Of a DNA stretch of 64,000 nt, positions 1 to 8,035 are shown piece by piece. The notes under the pieces are model-generated. The model had not been told where the DNA came from. It searched no databases and was given only the letters and a program-made list of their open reading frames with translations. The position numbers and the translations under genes are program-made. How positions within the stretch are numbered: position 1 is the stretch's first letter; every line of letters starts with the position of its first letter. This stretch comes from Acidovorax sp. sif1233. Its GTDB lineage: Bacteria; Pseudomonadota; Gammaproteobacteria; Burkholderiales; Burkholderiaceae_C. The stretch is taken from the NCBI RefSeq assembly GCF_019218755.1, contig NZ_JAHUWZ010000007.1, positions 62,001 through 126,000 of the forward strand, given 5' to 3'.

Positions 1-1321
1 TGCCGACCTGGATGTGGTCGGTGAAGTAGCGCGCGGCTTCGCCGTCGCGCGTGAAGATGCAGGTGCCGTTGCCGTATTCGTGGGCGTCGATCAGGTTCAT
101 CGCCTCTTGCAGCGTCTTCACGCGCACCACGCCCAGCACGGGGCCGAAAATCTCTTCCTGGTAGATCTTCATGCCGGGCCGGACGTTGTCGAACAGGCAC
201 GCGCCCAGGAAGTAGCCGTTCTCATGGCCTGCGGCCACCTGCACGCCCCGGCCATCCACCACCAGGGTCGCGCCTTCGGCCACGCCGCTGTCCACATAGG
301 ACTTCACTTTCTCGAAGTGCTGCCGGGTGACCAGCGGGCCCATGTCGTTGCCGTTGTCCGTGCCGGGGCCGACCTTCATCCTGGCGATCTCGGCCTTCAG
401 CCCGGCGACCACGGCGTCTCCCACCTCGTCACCCACGGCGACGAGCAGGGGGATGGCCATGCAGCGCTCGCCGCAGGAGCCATAGGCCGCGCCCATCAGC
501 GCGCTCACGGCGTTGCCCACGTCGGCATCGGGCATCAGCACCGCGTGGTTCTTGGCGCCGCCCAGGGCCTGCACGCGCTTGCCGTGCTTGCAGCCTTCGG
601 CGTAGATGTACTCGGCGATGGGCGTGGAGCCCACGAAGCTCACGGCCTTCACGCGCGGGTCGGCCAGCAGCGTGTCCACCGCTTCCTTGTCGCCATTGAC
701 CACGTTGAGCACGCCGGGCGGCAGGCCGGCTTCGAGCGCGAGCTGGGCCACGAACAGCGTCGAGGACGGGTCGCGCTCCGACGGCTTGAGCACGAAGGTG
801 TTGCCGCAGGCCACGGCCATGGGCCACATCCACAGCGGCACCATGGCCGGGAAGTTGAACGGGGTGATGCCGGCGCACACGCCCAGAGCCTGGAATTCGC
901 TCCAGGAGTCGATGGACGGGCCCACGTTGCGGCTGTGCTCGCCCTTGAGCAGCTCGGGCGCGTAGCTGGCGAACTCCACGTTCTCGATGCCGCGCTGCAG
1001 CTCGCCATGCGCATCGGCCAGCACCTTGCCGTGCTCGGCGGTGATCAGGGCGGCGATCTTGTCGGCGTTGTCCTCGAGCAGGACTTTCAGCTTGCCCATC
1101 ACGCGCGCGCGCTTGAGCGGCGGGGTGTTGCGCCAGGCCGGGAAGGCGGCCTGGGCCGAGGCGATGGCCTGTTCCACCGTGGCCTTGCTTGCCAGGGCCA
1201 CGCTCGTGTGGGACTCGCCGGTGGCGGGGTCGAACACCGGCTGGGTGCGCGCCGTGTCGGCAACGGGCTGGCCGTCGATCAGGTGGCCGATGGTGGTGGT
1301 GACGTTCTTGTCGTGGTTCAT
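1..1321 (-). CDS. mmsA: CoA-acylating methylmalonate-semialdehyde dehydrogenase (3' end cut by window)
   Basis: This is an aldehyde dehydrogenase of the MmsA type. The family oxidises methylmalonate semialdehyde, or malonate semialdehyde from beta-alanine, to propionyl-CoA or acetyl-CoA with NAD+ and CoA. About 440 residues are visible, starting MNHDKNVTTTIGHLIDG at the ATG at 1321-1319; the frame runs off the window start, so the last 60 or so residues are missing. The catalytic cysteine lies in SCGERCMA, and the cofactor-domain segments ITPFNFPAMVP and FVGSTPIAEYIY are typical of MmsA. The gene lies downstream of an omega-amino-acid aminotransferase on the same strand, which fits a two-step beta-alanine or aminoisobutyrate route. 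A dispersed repeat fills the gap between the two genes. I see no strong ribosome binding site. Confidence 0.93.
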   Translation of the reverse strand, partial: MNHDKNVTTTIGHLIDGQPVADTARTQPVFDPATGESHTSVALASKATVEQAIASAQAAFPAWRNTPPLKRARVMGKLKVLLEDNADKIAALITAEHGKVLADAHGELQRGIENVEFASYAPELLKGEHSRNVGPSIDSWSEFQALGVCAGITPFNFPAMVPLWMWPMAVACGNTFVLKPSERDPSSTLFVAQLALEAGLPPGVLNVVNGDKEAVDTLLADPRVKAVSFVGSTPIAEYIYAEGCKHGKRVQALGGAKNHAVLMPDADVGNAVSALMGAAYGSCGERCMAIPLLVAVGDEVGDAVVAGLKAEIARMKVGPGTDNGNDMGPLVTRQHFEKVKSYVDSGVAEGATLVVDGRGVQVAAGHENGYFLGACLFDNVRPGMKIYQEEIFGPVLGVVRVKTLQEAMNLIDAHEYGNGTCIFTRDGEAARYFTDHIQVG

Positions 1322-1329
1322 GTCTGGAT

Positions 1330-1394
1330 ATGATTAAAAAATGCTTCCAGCGCCCATGTGACAAGCGCTGAAAGCTATCAATTCAGGAGCAAAA
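1330..1394 (+). repeat. dispersed palindromic repeat, copy 1
   Basis: One copy of a family of about 65 bp found at least eight times in the window. Recognisable parts are TTCCAGCGC, ACAAGCGCTGAAAGCTATCAA and a trailing GGAGCAAAA. It fills the gap between the aminotransferase and mmsA and could form a hairpin in their transcript. Confidence 0.6.
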
Positions 1395-1407
1395 GGCGTG
1401 CCGCGTG

Positions 1408-2772
1408 TCAGGCGGTTTCCGCCAGGGCGTCGCCCAGGGCGTTCACCATGCGGTCGATTTCAGCCTCGGTGCTGATGAAGGGCGGGGCCAGCTGGATGGT
1501 GTCGCCGCCGTAGCGCACGTAAAAGCCCTTGTCCCAGCACTTCATGGCGATCTCGTAGGGCCGGCGGGCGGGCTCGCCCGGCAGCGCGGCGATGGTGATG
1601 CCCGCGGCCAGGCCGTAGTTGCGGATGTCCGCCACGTGCTTGGTGCCCTTGAGGCCATGCACGGCCTGCTCGAAATACGGTGCCAGCGCCTGGACGCGGC
1701 CGGGCATGTCTTCCTTTTGCAGGATGTCCAGCACCGCGTTGCCCGCCGCGCAGGCCACGGGGTGGGCCGAGTAGGTATAGCCGTGCGGGAACTCCAGCAT
1801 GTACTCGGGGCCGCCCTGGCTGATGAAGGTGTCGTAGATCTCCTTGGTGGCGATCACGCCGCCCAGCGGCTGCGCGCCGTTGGTCACCTGCTTGGCGAAG
1901 TTCAGGATGTCGGGCGTCACGCCGAAGGCCTCGGCCCCCGTCCAGGCGCCGCAGCGGCCAAAACCGGTGATCACTTCATCAAAAATCAGCAGGATGTTGT
2001 TCTGCGTGCAGATCTCGCGGATGCGTTCCAGGTAGCCCTTGGGCGGGATCACCACGCCGGCCGAGCCCGAGAACGGCTCCACGATCACGGCGGCGATGTT
2101 CGATGCGTCGTGCAGCGCGATCACGTCGAGCAGCTTGTCGGCCAGCGCACGGCCGCCGTCCTCGGCCATGCCTTTCTGGAAGGTGCCGGCCGGTGGCTGG
2201 GTGTGGGGAATGTGGTCGGCCTCGATGCCCTGGCCGAAGGTCTTGCGGTTGCCCACGATGCCGCCCACGGAGATGCCGCCGTAGTTCACGCCGTGGTAGC
2301 CCTTCTCGCGGCCGATCAGGCGCGTCTTGCTGGCCTGCCCCTTGGCGCGCCAGTAGGCGCGGGCCATCTTGAGCGAGGTGTCGGCCGACTCGGAACCCGA
2401 GCCGGTGAAGAACACATAGTCGAGCCCGGCGGGGGTCAGCGCCTTGAGGCGGTTGGCCAGCTCGAAGGAAGCCGGGTGGCCGAACTGGAAGGCCGGGGAG
2501 TAGTCCAGCGTCGCGGCGGCCTTGCCGATGGCTTCGGCCACTTCCTTGCGGCCATGGCCCAGGCCCGAGCACCACAGGCCCGACAGGCCGTCGAAGATCT
2601 TGCGGCCCTCGGCGTCGGTGTAGTAGGCGCCCTGGCCGCTCACGATCATGCGCGGCTTGGCCTTGAAGTTGCGGTTGCCGGTGAAGGGCATCCAGTGCGC
2701 CTCCAGCCATTCGGCGTCCATGCGGGGGCCTTCGGCGCCAGCGGCGGTTTTTTCGATGTTGACGAAGCTCAT
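1408..2772 (-). CDS. omega-amino acid (beta-alanine) : pyruvate aminotransferase
   Basis: A 454-residue class III, PLP-dependent aminotransferase. It resembles the omega-amino-acid:pyruvate aminotransferases, which move the amino group of beta-alanine or related omega-amines to pyruvate, giving malonate semialdehyde and alanine. Visible motifs are the PLP-phosphate loop TGSGSESADT, the conserved Asp in LLIFDEVITGFG and the Schiff-base Lys in NFAKQVTNGAQP. The downstream mmsA would convert the semialdehyde to an acyl-CoA, so the two genes probably form one catabolic unit. A LysR gene is divergently transcribed from the other side of a 128-bp AT-richer intergenic region and is the obvious candidate regulator. 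The exact substrate cannot be fixed from sequence. Confidence 0.9.
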   Translation of the reverse strand: MSFVNIEKTAAGAEGPRMDAEWLEAHWMPFTGNRNFKAKPRMIVSGQGAYYTDAEGRKIFDGLSGLWCSGLGHGRKEVAEAIGKAAATLDYSPAFQFGHPASFELANRLKALTPAGLDYVFFTGSGSESADTSLKMARAYWRAKGQASKTRLIGREKGYHGVNYGGISVGGIVGNRKTFGQGIEADHIPHTQPPAGTFQKGMAEDGGRALADKLLDVIALHDASNIAAVIVEPFSGSAGVVIPPKGYLERIREICTQNNILLIFDEVITGFGRCGAWTGAEAFGVTPDILNFAKQVTNGAQPLGGVIATKEIYDTFISQGGPEYMLEFPHGYTYSAHPVACAAGNAVLDILQKEDMPGRVQALAPYFEQAVHGLKGTKHVADIRNYGLAAGITIAALPGEPARRPYEIAMKCWDKGFYVRYGGDTIQLAPPFISTEAEIDRMVNALGDALAETA

Positions 2773-2900
2773 GGGATTCTCCAGTGCAAGACGGCGGCAA
2801 AAGCAGGGGCAGGCCCGTCCATGCAGGGCGGGTGCGTGGCATTGTTGCGCTGGCGGTTAATCTCTAAAATAGTCCAATATCAATGTTTACTTGACGGTTT

Positions 2901-3884
2901 ATGCAAGTAATGCCCGCCACCCCGCACGCCACCGCCACCCCAGCCGCTGCCCCGCCCGCCAGCGCGGCCCGGCACCGCGCCGTGCTGGGGCAGCTCAGCG
3001 ACATGGACCTGCGCCTGCTGCAGGTGTTCAAGAGCGTGGCGGAGTGCGGGGGCATGTCGGCCGCCGAGCTGGAACTGAACATCGGCACCAGCACCGTGAG
3101 CCGCCACATGAAGGACCTGGAGACCCGCCTGGGCCTCACCCTGTGCCGGCGCGGGCGGGCCGGTTTCGCGCTCACGGCCGAGGGGCAGCGCGTATACGAC
3201 GAAACCCTGCGGCTGCTGTCCGCGGTGGACGCGTTTCGCAGCAGCATCGATGACATCCACCGCCGCATGGGCGGCAGGCTGGAGGTGGCGGTGTTCGACA
3301 AGACCGCCAGCAACCCGGCCGCCCACATTGGCGATGCGATCGCGCTGTTCGCCAGCCAGGCGCCCGAAGTGAGCCTGCAGATGCACGTGGCCTCGATCCC
3401 GGCCATCGAGCGCGGGCTGATCGACGGCAGCTTCCACGTGGGCATCATCCCGGCGCACCGCACATCGCAAAGCCTGGTCTATGCCGACCTGTTCGCCGAA
3501 ACCATGCTGCTGTACTGCGGCGCGCGCCACCCCCTGCACGGCACCGACCATGCCGCGCTGACCTGGGAATCGCTGCGCGCCTACCAGTTCGCGGGGCTGG
3601 GCTACCACTCGCCCAACATGGAGCTGAGCCACAGCACGCGCCTGCCGCGCAAGGCCACGGGCTTCGACCAGGAGTCGATCGCCACGCTCATCCTCTCGGG
3701 CCGCTACCTGGGTTTCCTGCCGGACCACTATGCCGAGGGCTTCGAGCGCCAGGGGCTCATGCAGGCGGTATTGCCCGGGCGGTTCCACTACCGCTGCCAG
3801 TTCGTGAGCGTGCTGCGCAAGTCGCCGCAGCCCCCGCGCGCGGCCCAGGCCTTCGCGCAATGCCTGCTGCAGGCGCATGGTTGA
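2901..3884 (+). CDS. LysR-family transcriptional regulator
   Basis: A 327-residue LysR protein. The winged-helix DNA-binding region begins near MDLRLLQVFKSVAECGGMSA (about residue 35), preceded by a loose Ala/Pro-rich N-terminal tail. The turn region TSTVSRHMKDLETRLGLTLC is followed by the substrate-binding domain. A start at the ATG at 3003 (MDLRLLQ) would remove the tail and cannot be excluded. It is divergent from the aminotransferase-mmsA unit and probably senses a substrate or intermediate of that pathway, as BauR does for beta-alanine catabolism in Pseudomonas. That functional link is inference from position. Confidence 0.85.
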   Translation: MQVMPATPHATATPAAAPPASAARHRAVLGQLSDMDLRLLQVFKSVAECGGMSAAELELNIGTSTVSRHMKDLETRLGLTLCRRGRAGFALTAEGQRVYDETLRLLSAVDAFRSSIDDIHRRMGGRLEVAVFDKTASNPAAHIGDAIALFASQAPEVSLQMHVASIPAIERGLIDGSFHVGIIPAHRTSQSLVYADLFAETMLLYCGARHPLHGTDHAALTWESLRAYQFAGLGYHSPNMELSHSTRLPRKATGFDQESIATLILSGRYLGFLPDHYAEGFERQGLMQAVLPGRFHYRCQFVSVLRKSPQPPRAAQAFAQCLLQAHG

Positions 3885-3962
3885 TGGCGCCTTCCTTGCC
3901 TGCGCAGCGGTGCGGGCGGACAATCCCCGTTCCTTGACTGGGCGCTGTGCGCGGGGTACGTG

Positions 3963-4268
3963 ATGGCAAGCATTTCTTCGATCGGCAGCTCCGGCCTTCA
4001 GGCCGCCCAGTTGCGGCTGGACGCGTCGGCCAACAACGTGGCCAACATGAACACCCCGGGCTACCGCCGCGAGGTGGTGGCGCAGGAAGAGGCCGCCGAC
4101 AGCGCGGGGGTGCGCGCCACGGTGCAGCGCGAGCAGGAGGCGCAAGGGGTGGCGCTGGAGAAGGAGGCCGTCGAGCAGATGTCGGCCACCTATGCGTTCA
4201 AGGCCAACCTGCAGACCCTCAAGACACAGGATGAGATGATGGGCTCGCTGCTGGACGTGAAGGCCTGA
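3963..4268 (+). CDS. orphan flagellar basal-body rod-like protein
   Basis: A 101-residue protein with the N-terminal signature of flagellar rod and hook proteins, ASANNVANMNTPGYRRE (compare FlgB, FlgC, FlgG). Its C-terminal end, ATYAFKANLQTLKTQDEMM, matches the C-terminal axial-protein helix. The usual middle domain of FlgC (about 135 residues in all) is missing, so this is a minimal N+C fusion. A GTG immediately precedes the ATG; I use the ATG. No other flagellar gene is in the window. It could be a rod-like accessory or a degenerate paralogue. A rho-independent terminator follows. Confidence 0.75.
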   Translation: MASISSIGSSGLQAAQLRLDASANNVANMNTPGYRREVVAQEEAADSAGVRATVQREQEAQGVALEKEAVEQMSATYAFKANLQTLKTQDEMMGSLLDVKA

Positions 4269-4295
4269 CGGCCATCGCGGTCCACGCCCCCGACA

Positions 4296-4325
4296 AAGCC
4301 CCGCCAGCCGGGGCTTTTTTCTTTT
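4296..4325 (+). terminator. rho-independent terminator after the rod-like gene
   Basis: Perfect 8-bp stem (AAGCCCCG, 4296-4303, with CGGGGCTT, 4309-4316) with a 5-nt loop, followed by a T-rich tract. It lies 28 bp past the stop codon. Confidence 0.9.
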
Positions 4326-4343
4326 CCTGTTTCCTTCCGGTGC

Positions 4344-4445
4344 CTAGCCGGGGCCGGCGGGGGCCAGCCCGGCCAGGCGCTGGACCAGCCAGCGCTGAAA
4401 AGCCAGGCCCGTGGCGGTGCGGCTGCGCAGGGGGATTGTGTACAT
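4344..4445 (-). CDS. possible 33-residue protein
   Basis: A short reading frame starting MYTIPLRSRTATGLAFQRWL and ending in TAG. A GGAG-type ribosome binding site lies just upstream (GGAGCCACC before ATG), and nearly every third codon base is G or C, as in the real genes here. It follows the DUF2061 gene by 24 bp on the same strand and could be cotranscribed with it. No function is recognisable, and it may be spurious. Confidence 0.35.
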   Translation of the reverse strand: MYTIPLRSRTATGLAFQRWLVQRLAGLAPAGPG

Positions 4446-4469
4446 GGTGGCTCCTTGGGATGACGGGGG

Positions 4470-4739
4470 TCAGCCGGCCTGCAGCGCCGCGTTGGGCGTG
4501 TGGGCGAGGGCGGAGTCGCGCGCGCGGCGCCGGGCGGCGCGGTCCCAGGCCTTCTCATGGAAGAAGAAGGCCACCGCCTGCACCGTGGGCTCGAGCAGGC
4601 TCAGGGTGAGCGAGGCCCACAGGTTGCCGGTCACGGCGTAGGCCACCAGGGCGGCCACGCCAATGTGGATCAGGTAGTAGCTGCCCGTCTTCAGCAGCAT
4701 GGTCTTGTTCTGGCGGGCGGCGCGGCGGATGTGGGACAT
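4470..4739 (-). CDS. DUF2061 small membrane protein
   Basis: An 89-residue protein of the DUF2061 family. Visible are KTGSYYLIHIGVAALVAYAVTG (first membrane segment) and the conserved end LLEPTVQAVAFFFHEKAWDR. The family's function is unknown; members are short, two-helix inner-membrane proteins. GGAG precedes the ATG. A Fur-box-like palindrome lies about 47 bp upstream of the start, where it would overlap a promoter, suggesting iron-responsive control. Confidence 0.8.
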   Translation of the reverse strand: MSHIRRAARQNKTMLLKTGSYYLIHIGVAALVAYAVTGNLWASLTLSLLEPTVQAVAFFFHEKAWDRAARRRARDSALAHTPNAALQAG

Positions 4740-4785
4740 GGAGGACTCCGGGTATCTGCAAGCCCCGCCGTGGCGGCAGGGATGA

Positions 4786-4804
4786 AGGAATGGTAGTCAT
4801 TCTC
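4786..4804. promoter_or_regulatory. candidate Fur box
   Basis: The 19-mer AGGAATGGTAGTCATTCTC matches the classical Fur box (GATAATGATAATCATTATC) at 14 of 19 positions by my count, including the central AATG-TA-TCATT. It lies upstream of the DUF2061 gene. Prediction by eye only. Confidence 0.45.
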
Positions 4805-5004
4805 AATAGCAAAAGCCAATTGGTACTGGCTAATACAAACATAGGCGCTATCAAACGCCCGCGCCGGACGGGTGGTGCGGCGGGGCCGCGCCCGGGTGGG
4901 AAGCCCTTCACGCCGGCGGGCTGAAAAAAGCGCCGGCCGGCACCGGTGCCGTTGCTATGATGGCCGCTCTTTTCAACCCCCTCTTACAACCGCCGGGAGC
5001 ACAC

Positions 5005-6060
5005 ATGGCCCTCATGGACTTCATCAAGAAACAGTTCATTGACATCATCCAGTGGACTGAAGAGGGGGACGGCACCCTGGCCTGGCGTTTCCCGATGGCG
5101 GGCATGGAAATCCAGAACGGCGGCACGCTGGTGGTGCGCGAGTCGCAGATGGCGGTGTTCGTGAACGAGGGCCAGGTGGCCGACGTGTTCGCGCCCGGCA
5201 CCTACAAGCTCACCACGCAGACGCTGCCGGTGCTCACCTACCTCAAGAACTGGGACAAGCTCTTCGAGTCCCCCTTCAAGAGCGACGTCTACTTCTTCAG
5301 CACGCGCCAGCAGATCGACCAGAAGTGGGGCACGCCCCAGCCCATCACGATCCGCGACAAGGACTTCGGCGCCGTGCGCCTGCGCGCGTTCGGCAACTAC
5401 GCGTTCCGCATCGCCGACCCCAAGCTGTTCCACACCGAGATCTCCGGCACGCGCGAGTCCTACCCCGTGGCCGACCTCGAAGGCCAGCTGCGCGGCCTGG
5501 TGCTGCAGAACATCAGCAACGCCATCGCGGGCAGCGGCCTGCCGTTCCTGGACCTGGCGGCCAACCAGGTCATGTTCGCCGATGCGCTGACCAAGGAGCT
5601 CGCGCCCGTCTTCGCCAAGCTGGGCCTCCTGATCGAGAACCTCACGGTGCAGAACGTCTCGCTGCCCGAGGAGCTGCAAAAGATCCTCGACCAGAAGATC
5701 GGCATGGGCATGGTCGGCAACGACATGGGCAAGTTCATGCAGTACCAGACGGCGCAGGCCATCCCCAAGTTCGCCGAAGGCGCGGGCAATGGCGGTGGCG
5801 GCATCGCGGGCGACGCCATGGGCCTGGGCGCGGGCGTGGCGCTGGGCCAGGTGCTGGCGCAGAACCTGCAGCAGGGCCTGCAAGGCGGCGGTGCGGCCGC
5901 GCAGGCAGCGCCTGCGGCGGCTGCTGCTGCCGCAGTGGGCGTCAAGCCCGAGGACGTGATGGCCACGCTGGAGAAGCTGGGCGAGCTCAAGTCCAAGGGC
6001 ATCCTGACCCAGGAAGAGTTCGACGCCAAGAAGGCCGAACTGCTCAAGAAGCTGGTCTGA
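5005..6060 (+). CDS. SPFH (stomatin/prohibitin-like) protein with C-terminal SHOCT domain
   Basis: A 351-residue protein of the SPFH family related to YdjI and the so-called virion core proteins. It begins MALMDFIKKQFIDIIQW at an ATG preceded by GGGAGC; upstream in-frame ATGs look unused. The SPFH domain covers roughly residues 1-240, followed by a Gly/Ala-rich linker (about 255-315) and a SHOCT domain (EKLGELKSKGILTQEEFDAK, about 323-350). Related proteins often end in a zinc ribbon, which this one lacks. SPFH proteins form rings at membranes. It is the first gene of a co-directional module with DUF4178, DUF350 and spermidine-synthase-like genes. A membrane-stress role is inference. Confidence 0.85.
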   Translation: MALMDFIKKQFIDIIQWTEEGDGTLAWRFPMAGMEIQNGGTLVVRESQMAVFVNEGQVADVFAPGTYKLTTQTLPVLTYLKNWDKLFESPFKSDVYFFSTRQQIDQKWGTPQPITIRDKDFGAVRLRAFGNYAFRIADPKLFHTEISGTRESYPVADLEGQLRGLVLQNISNAIAGSGLPFLDLAANQVMFADALTKELAPVFAKLGLLIENLTVQNVSLPEELQKILDQKIGMGMVGNDMGKFMQYQTAQAIPKFAEGAGNGGGGIAGDAMGLGAGVALGQVLAQNLQQGLQGGGAAAQAAPAAAAAAAVGVKPEDVMATLEKLGELKSKGILTQEEFDAKKAELLKKLV

Positions 6061-6066
6061 TTCCGG

Positions 6067-6122
6067 TTGCTATCATAAATATAGCTGCTTGCGCTGGAGG
6101 GATCAGCGCCAGAGGCCAAAAA
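6067..6122 (-). repeat. dispersed palindromic repeat, copy 2
   Basis: Reads on the minus strand as GGCCTCTGGCGCTGATC, then CCAGCGCAAGCAGCTAT, then a GATAGC end. It lies between the SPFH and DUF4178 genes. Confidence 0.6.
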
Positions 6123-6164
6123 GGCCCCAAAGCCGCGTAGCGCGGCGCAGGCAGCAGCCCCCCG

Positions 6165-7676
6165 ATGGCCACCGACCCCACACAGCGTTACTACCGCGCG
6201 CCCTGCCCGGGCTGCGGCGCGCCGGTTGAATTCCGCAGCGCGCAGTCCACGCACGCCGTCTGCGGCTACTGCCAGAGCACCGTGGTGCGCAACGGCGACG
6301 TGCTCCAGCGCCTGGGCAAGATGGCCGAGCTGTTCGACGACCACAGCCCGCTGCAGCTCATGGCCAGCGGGCGCATCCAGCTCGATGGCAAGGATGTGCC
6401 CTTCACCCTCATCGGCCGCCTGCAGTACAAGGGCGACGCGGGCACCTGGACCGAATGGGCCGCCTTTTTGCAGGACGGCACCCTGGCCACGCTGGGCGAG
6501 GACAACGGCGCCTACGTCTTCACCCGCCCCATCGACCCGGGCCGCGAGATGCCCGAGGCCGCGCGCTTTCGCATCGGCAGCACCACCGCCATCAACGGCA
6601 AGCCCTACAGCGTGGCCTACACGGGCCAGGCATCGCTCATCTCGGCCCAGGGCGAGCTGCCCAAGCTGCCGCCGCTGGGCCATCCGTTCGGCATGGTCGA
6701 ACTGCGCAGCGCCGACGGCGAAGTGGTCAGCATCGACTACGGCCACACGCCGCCCAACGTCGAGCGCGGCAAGGCCGTGCTGCTGGAAGACCTGCAGCTC
6801 ACCGGCCTCAAGGACGAATCGGCCAAGGACGAAAAAGGCCGCCAGTTCAACTGCCCGCACTGCGGCGCGCCCGTGCAGGTGCAGCTGTCCACCTCCAAGA
6901 GCGTCACCTGTGGCTCGTGCGCCAGCATCATCAGCCTGGACAGCGGTGTGGGCGGCGAGCTGCGCTCGGCCGAGCAGGACGAGCCCGTGCAGCCCCTCAT
7001 TCCGCTGGGCAGCAAGGGCCAGCTGCAGGGCGTGCACTGGCAGGTGGTGGGCTTTCAGCACCGCATGGGCCTGGAGCCCGGCGACGACGAGCATTTCGGC
7101 TGGAGCGAATACCTGCTCTACAACCAGAAGCGCGGTTTTGCCTTTCTGGTCGATTCCGAAGAAGGCTGGAGCATGGTGCGCCCCACCACGGGCGCGCCGC
7201 AGATGGCGGCCACGGGGCGCTCGGCCACCTACATGGGCACCAAGTACGACCTCAAGTACACCTACGAGGCCGAAACCACCTATGTGCTGGGCGAGTTCTA
7301 CTGGCAGGTCACGCGCGGGCAGAAAACCACCAACCGCGACTTCGCCAGCGCCAAAGGCCTGCTCTCGATGGAGCAAAGCCCCAATGAGATCACCTGGTCG
7401 GCCGGCGACAAGCTCGCCAGCGACACGGTGGCCAAGGCCTTCAAGCTCGACGACAAGAAAGACGTGCTGCAGCGCGACGACCCGGGGCCCTTCGTGGCCA
7501 AGTCCGGGCTGGGCTGCGGCACCGTCATCCTCATCGCCATTGTCATCCTCATCCTGCTGTTGCTGCTCAGCCGCTGCAGCCGCTGCGACCCGCGGGTGGA
7601 GAACTGCTCGTCGTCCAGCTACCGCAGCTCGGGCGGCTCGTATGGCGGGTATTCGTCCGGCGGCAGCCACAAGTAG
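6165..7676 (+). CDS. zinc-ribbon DUF4178 protein with C-terminal membrane anchor
   Basis: A 503-residue protein with a four-cysteine zinc ribbon at the N-terminus (C14, C17, C33, C36: CPGC ... CGYC) and a second near residues 229-251 (CPHC ... CGSC). Each is adjacent to a DUF4178-like beta-rich region. Close to the end is one membrane helix (GTVILIAIVILILLLLLS, about 450-468), followed by Cys-rich and Ser/Gly/Tyr-rich sequence. DUF4178 proteins recur next to SPFH or PspA-type proteins, DUF350 proteins and spermidine-synthase-like enzymes; their biochemical role is not known to me. The start is the ATG following CCCCCCG, which lacks a clear ribosome binding site. Confidence 0.82.
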   Translation: MATDPTQRYYRAPCPGCGAPVEFRSAQSTHAVCGYCQSTVVRNGDVLQRLGKMAELFDDHSPLQLMASGRIQLDGKDVPFTLIGRLQYKGDAGTWTEWAAFLQDGTLATLGEDNGAYVFTRPIDPGREMPEAARFRIGSTTAINGKPYSVAYTGQASLISAQGELPKLPPLGHPFGMVELRSADGEVVSIDYGHTPPNVERGKAVLLEDLQLTGLKDESAKDEKGRQFNCPHCGAPVQVQLSTSKSVTCGSCASIISLDSGVGGELRSAEQDEPVQPLIPLGSKGQLQGVHWQVVGFQHRMGLEPGDDEHFGWSEYLLYNQKRGFAFLVDSEEGWSMVRPTTGAPQMAATGRSATYMGTKYDLKYTYEAETTYVLGEFYWQVTRGQKTTNRDFASAKGLLSMEQSPNEITWSAGDKLASDTVAKAFKLDDKKDVLQRDDPGPFVAKSGLGCGTVILIAIVILILLLLLSRCSRCDPRVENCSSSSYRSSGGSYGGYSSGGSHK

Positions 7677-7772
7677 CCCCGGGTTGCCGCAAGCCCGGGG
7701 GGCGCCGGCAGTTTTGCAACCTTTCCCGCCAGCCTGTCTGGCGGCAACCTTTTCGTTCAAGGAGATCACATC

Positions 7773-7994
7773 ATGATGGGAATCGAATGGCTCAGGCCCG
7801 CGGCGTTCCTCGGGTCCATCCTGTATGCGCTGATTGGCGTGGTCATCTTCTGGCTGTGCTTCGTCATCGTCGACAAGATCACGCCGTATGACCTGTGGCG
7901 CGAAATCGTCGAGAAGCAGAACCAGGCGCTGGGCCTGGTGGTGGCGGCGATGTGCCTGGGCATCAGCATCATCGTGGCGGCGGCGATCCACTGA
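7773..7994 (+). CDS. DUF350 family small membrane protein
   Basis: A 73-residue protein with two predicted membrane helices (about 12-32 and 50-72), separated by KITPYDLWREIVEKQNQALG. This layout is that of one DUF350 unit (YjfL type). A strong ribosome binding site, AAGGAGATCACATC, precedes a double ATG. DUF350 proteins accompany DUF4178 and PspA/SPFH proteins in many bacteria. Upstream are two small GC-rich hairpins (7677-7702 and about 7730-7748). It lies 41 bp from the aminopropyltransferase-like gene and is probably cotranscribed with it. Confidence 0.8.
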   Translation: MMGIEWLRPAAFLGSILYALIGVVIFWLCFVIVDKITPYDLWREIVEKQNQALGLVVAAMCLGISIIVAAAIH

Positions 7995-8035
7995 CGCACC
8001 TTGCCTGAAGCGGCGCTCCCCCCGGGGCCGCGCCG

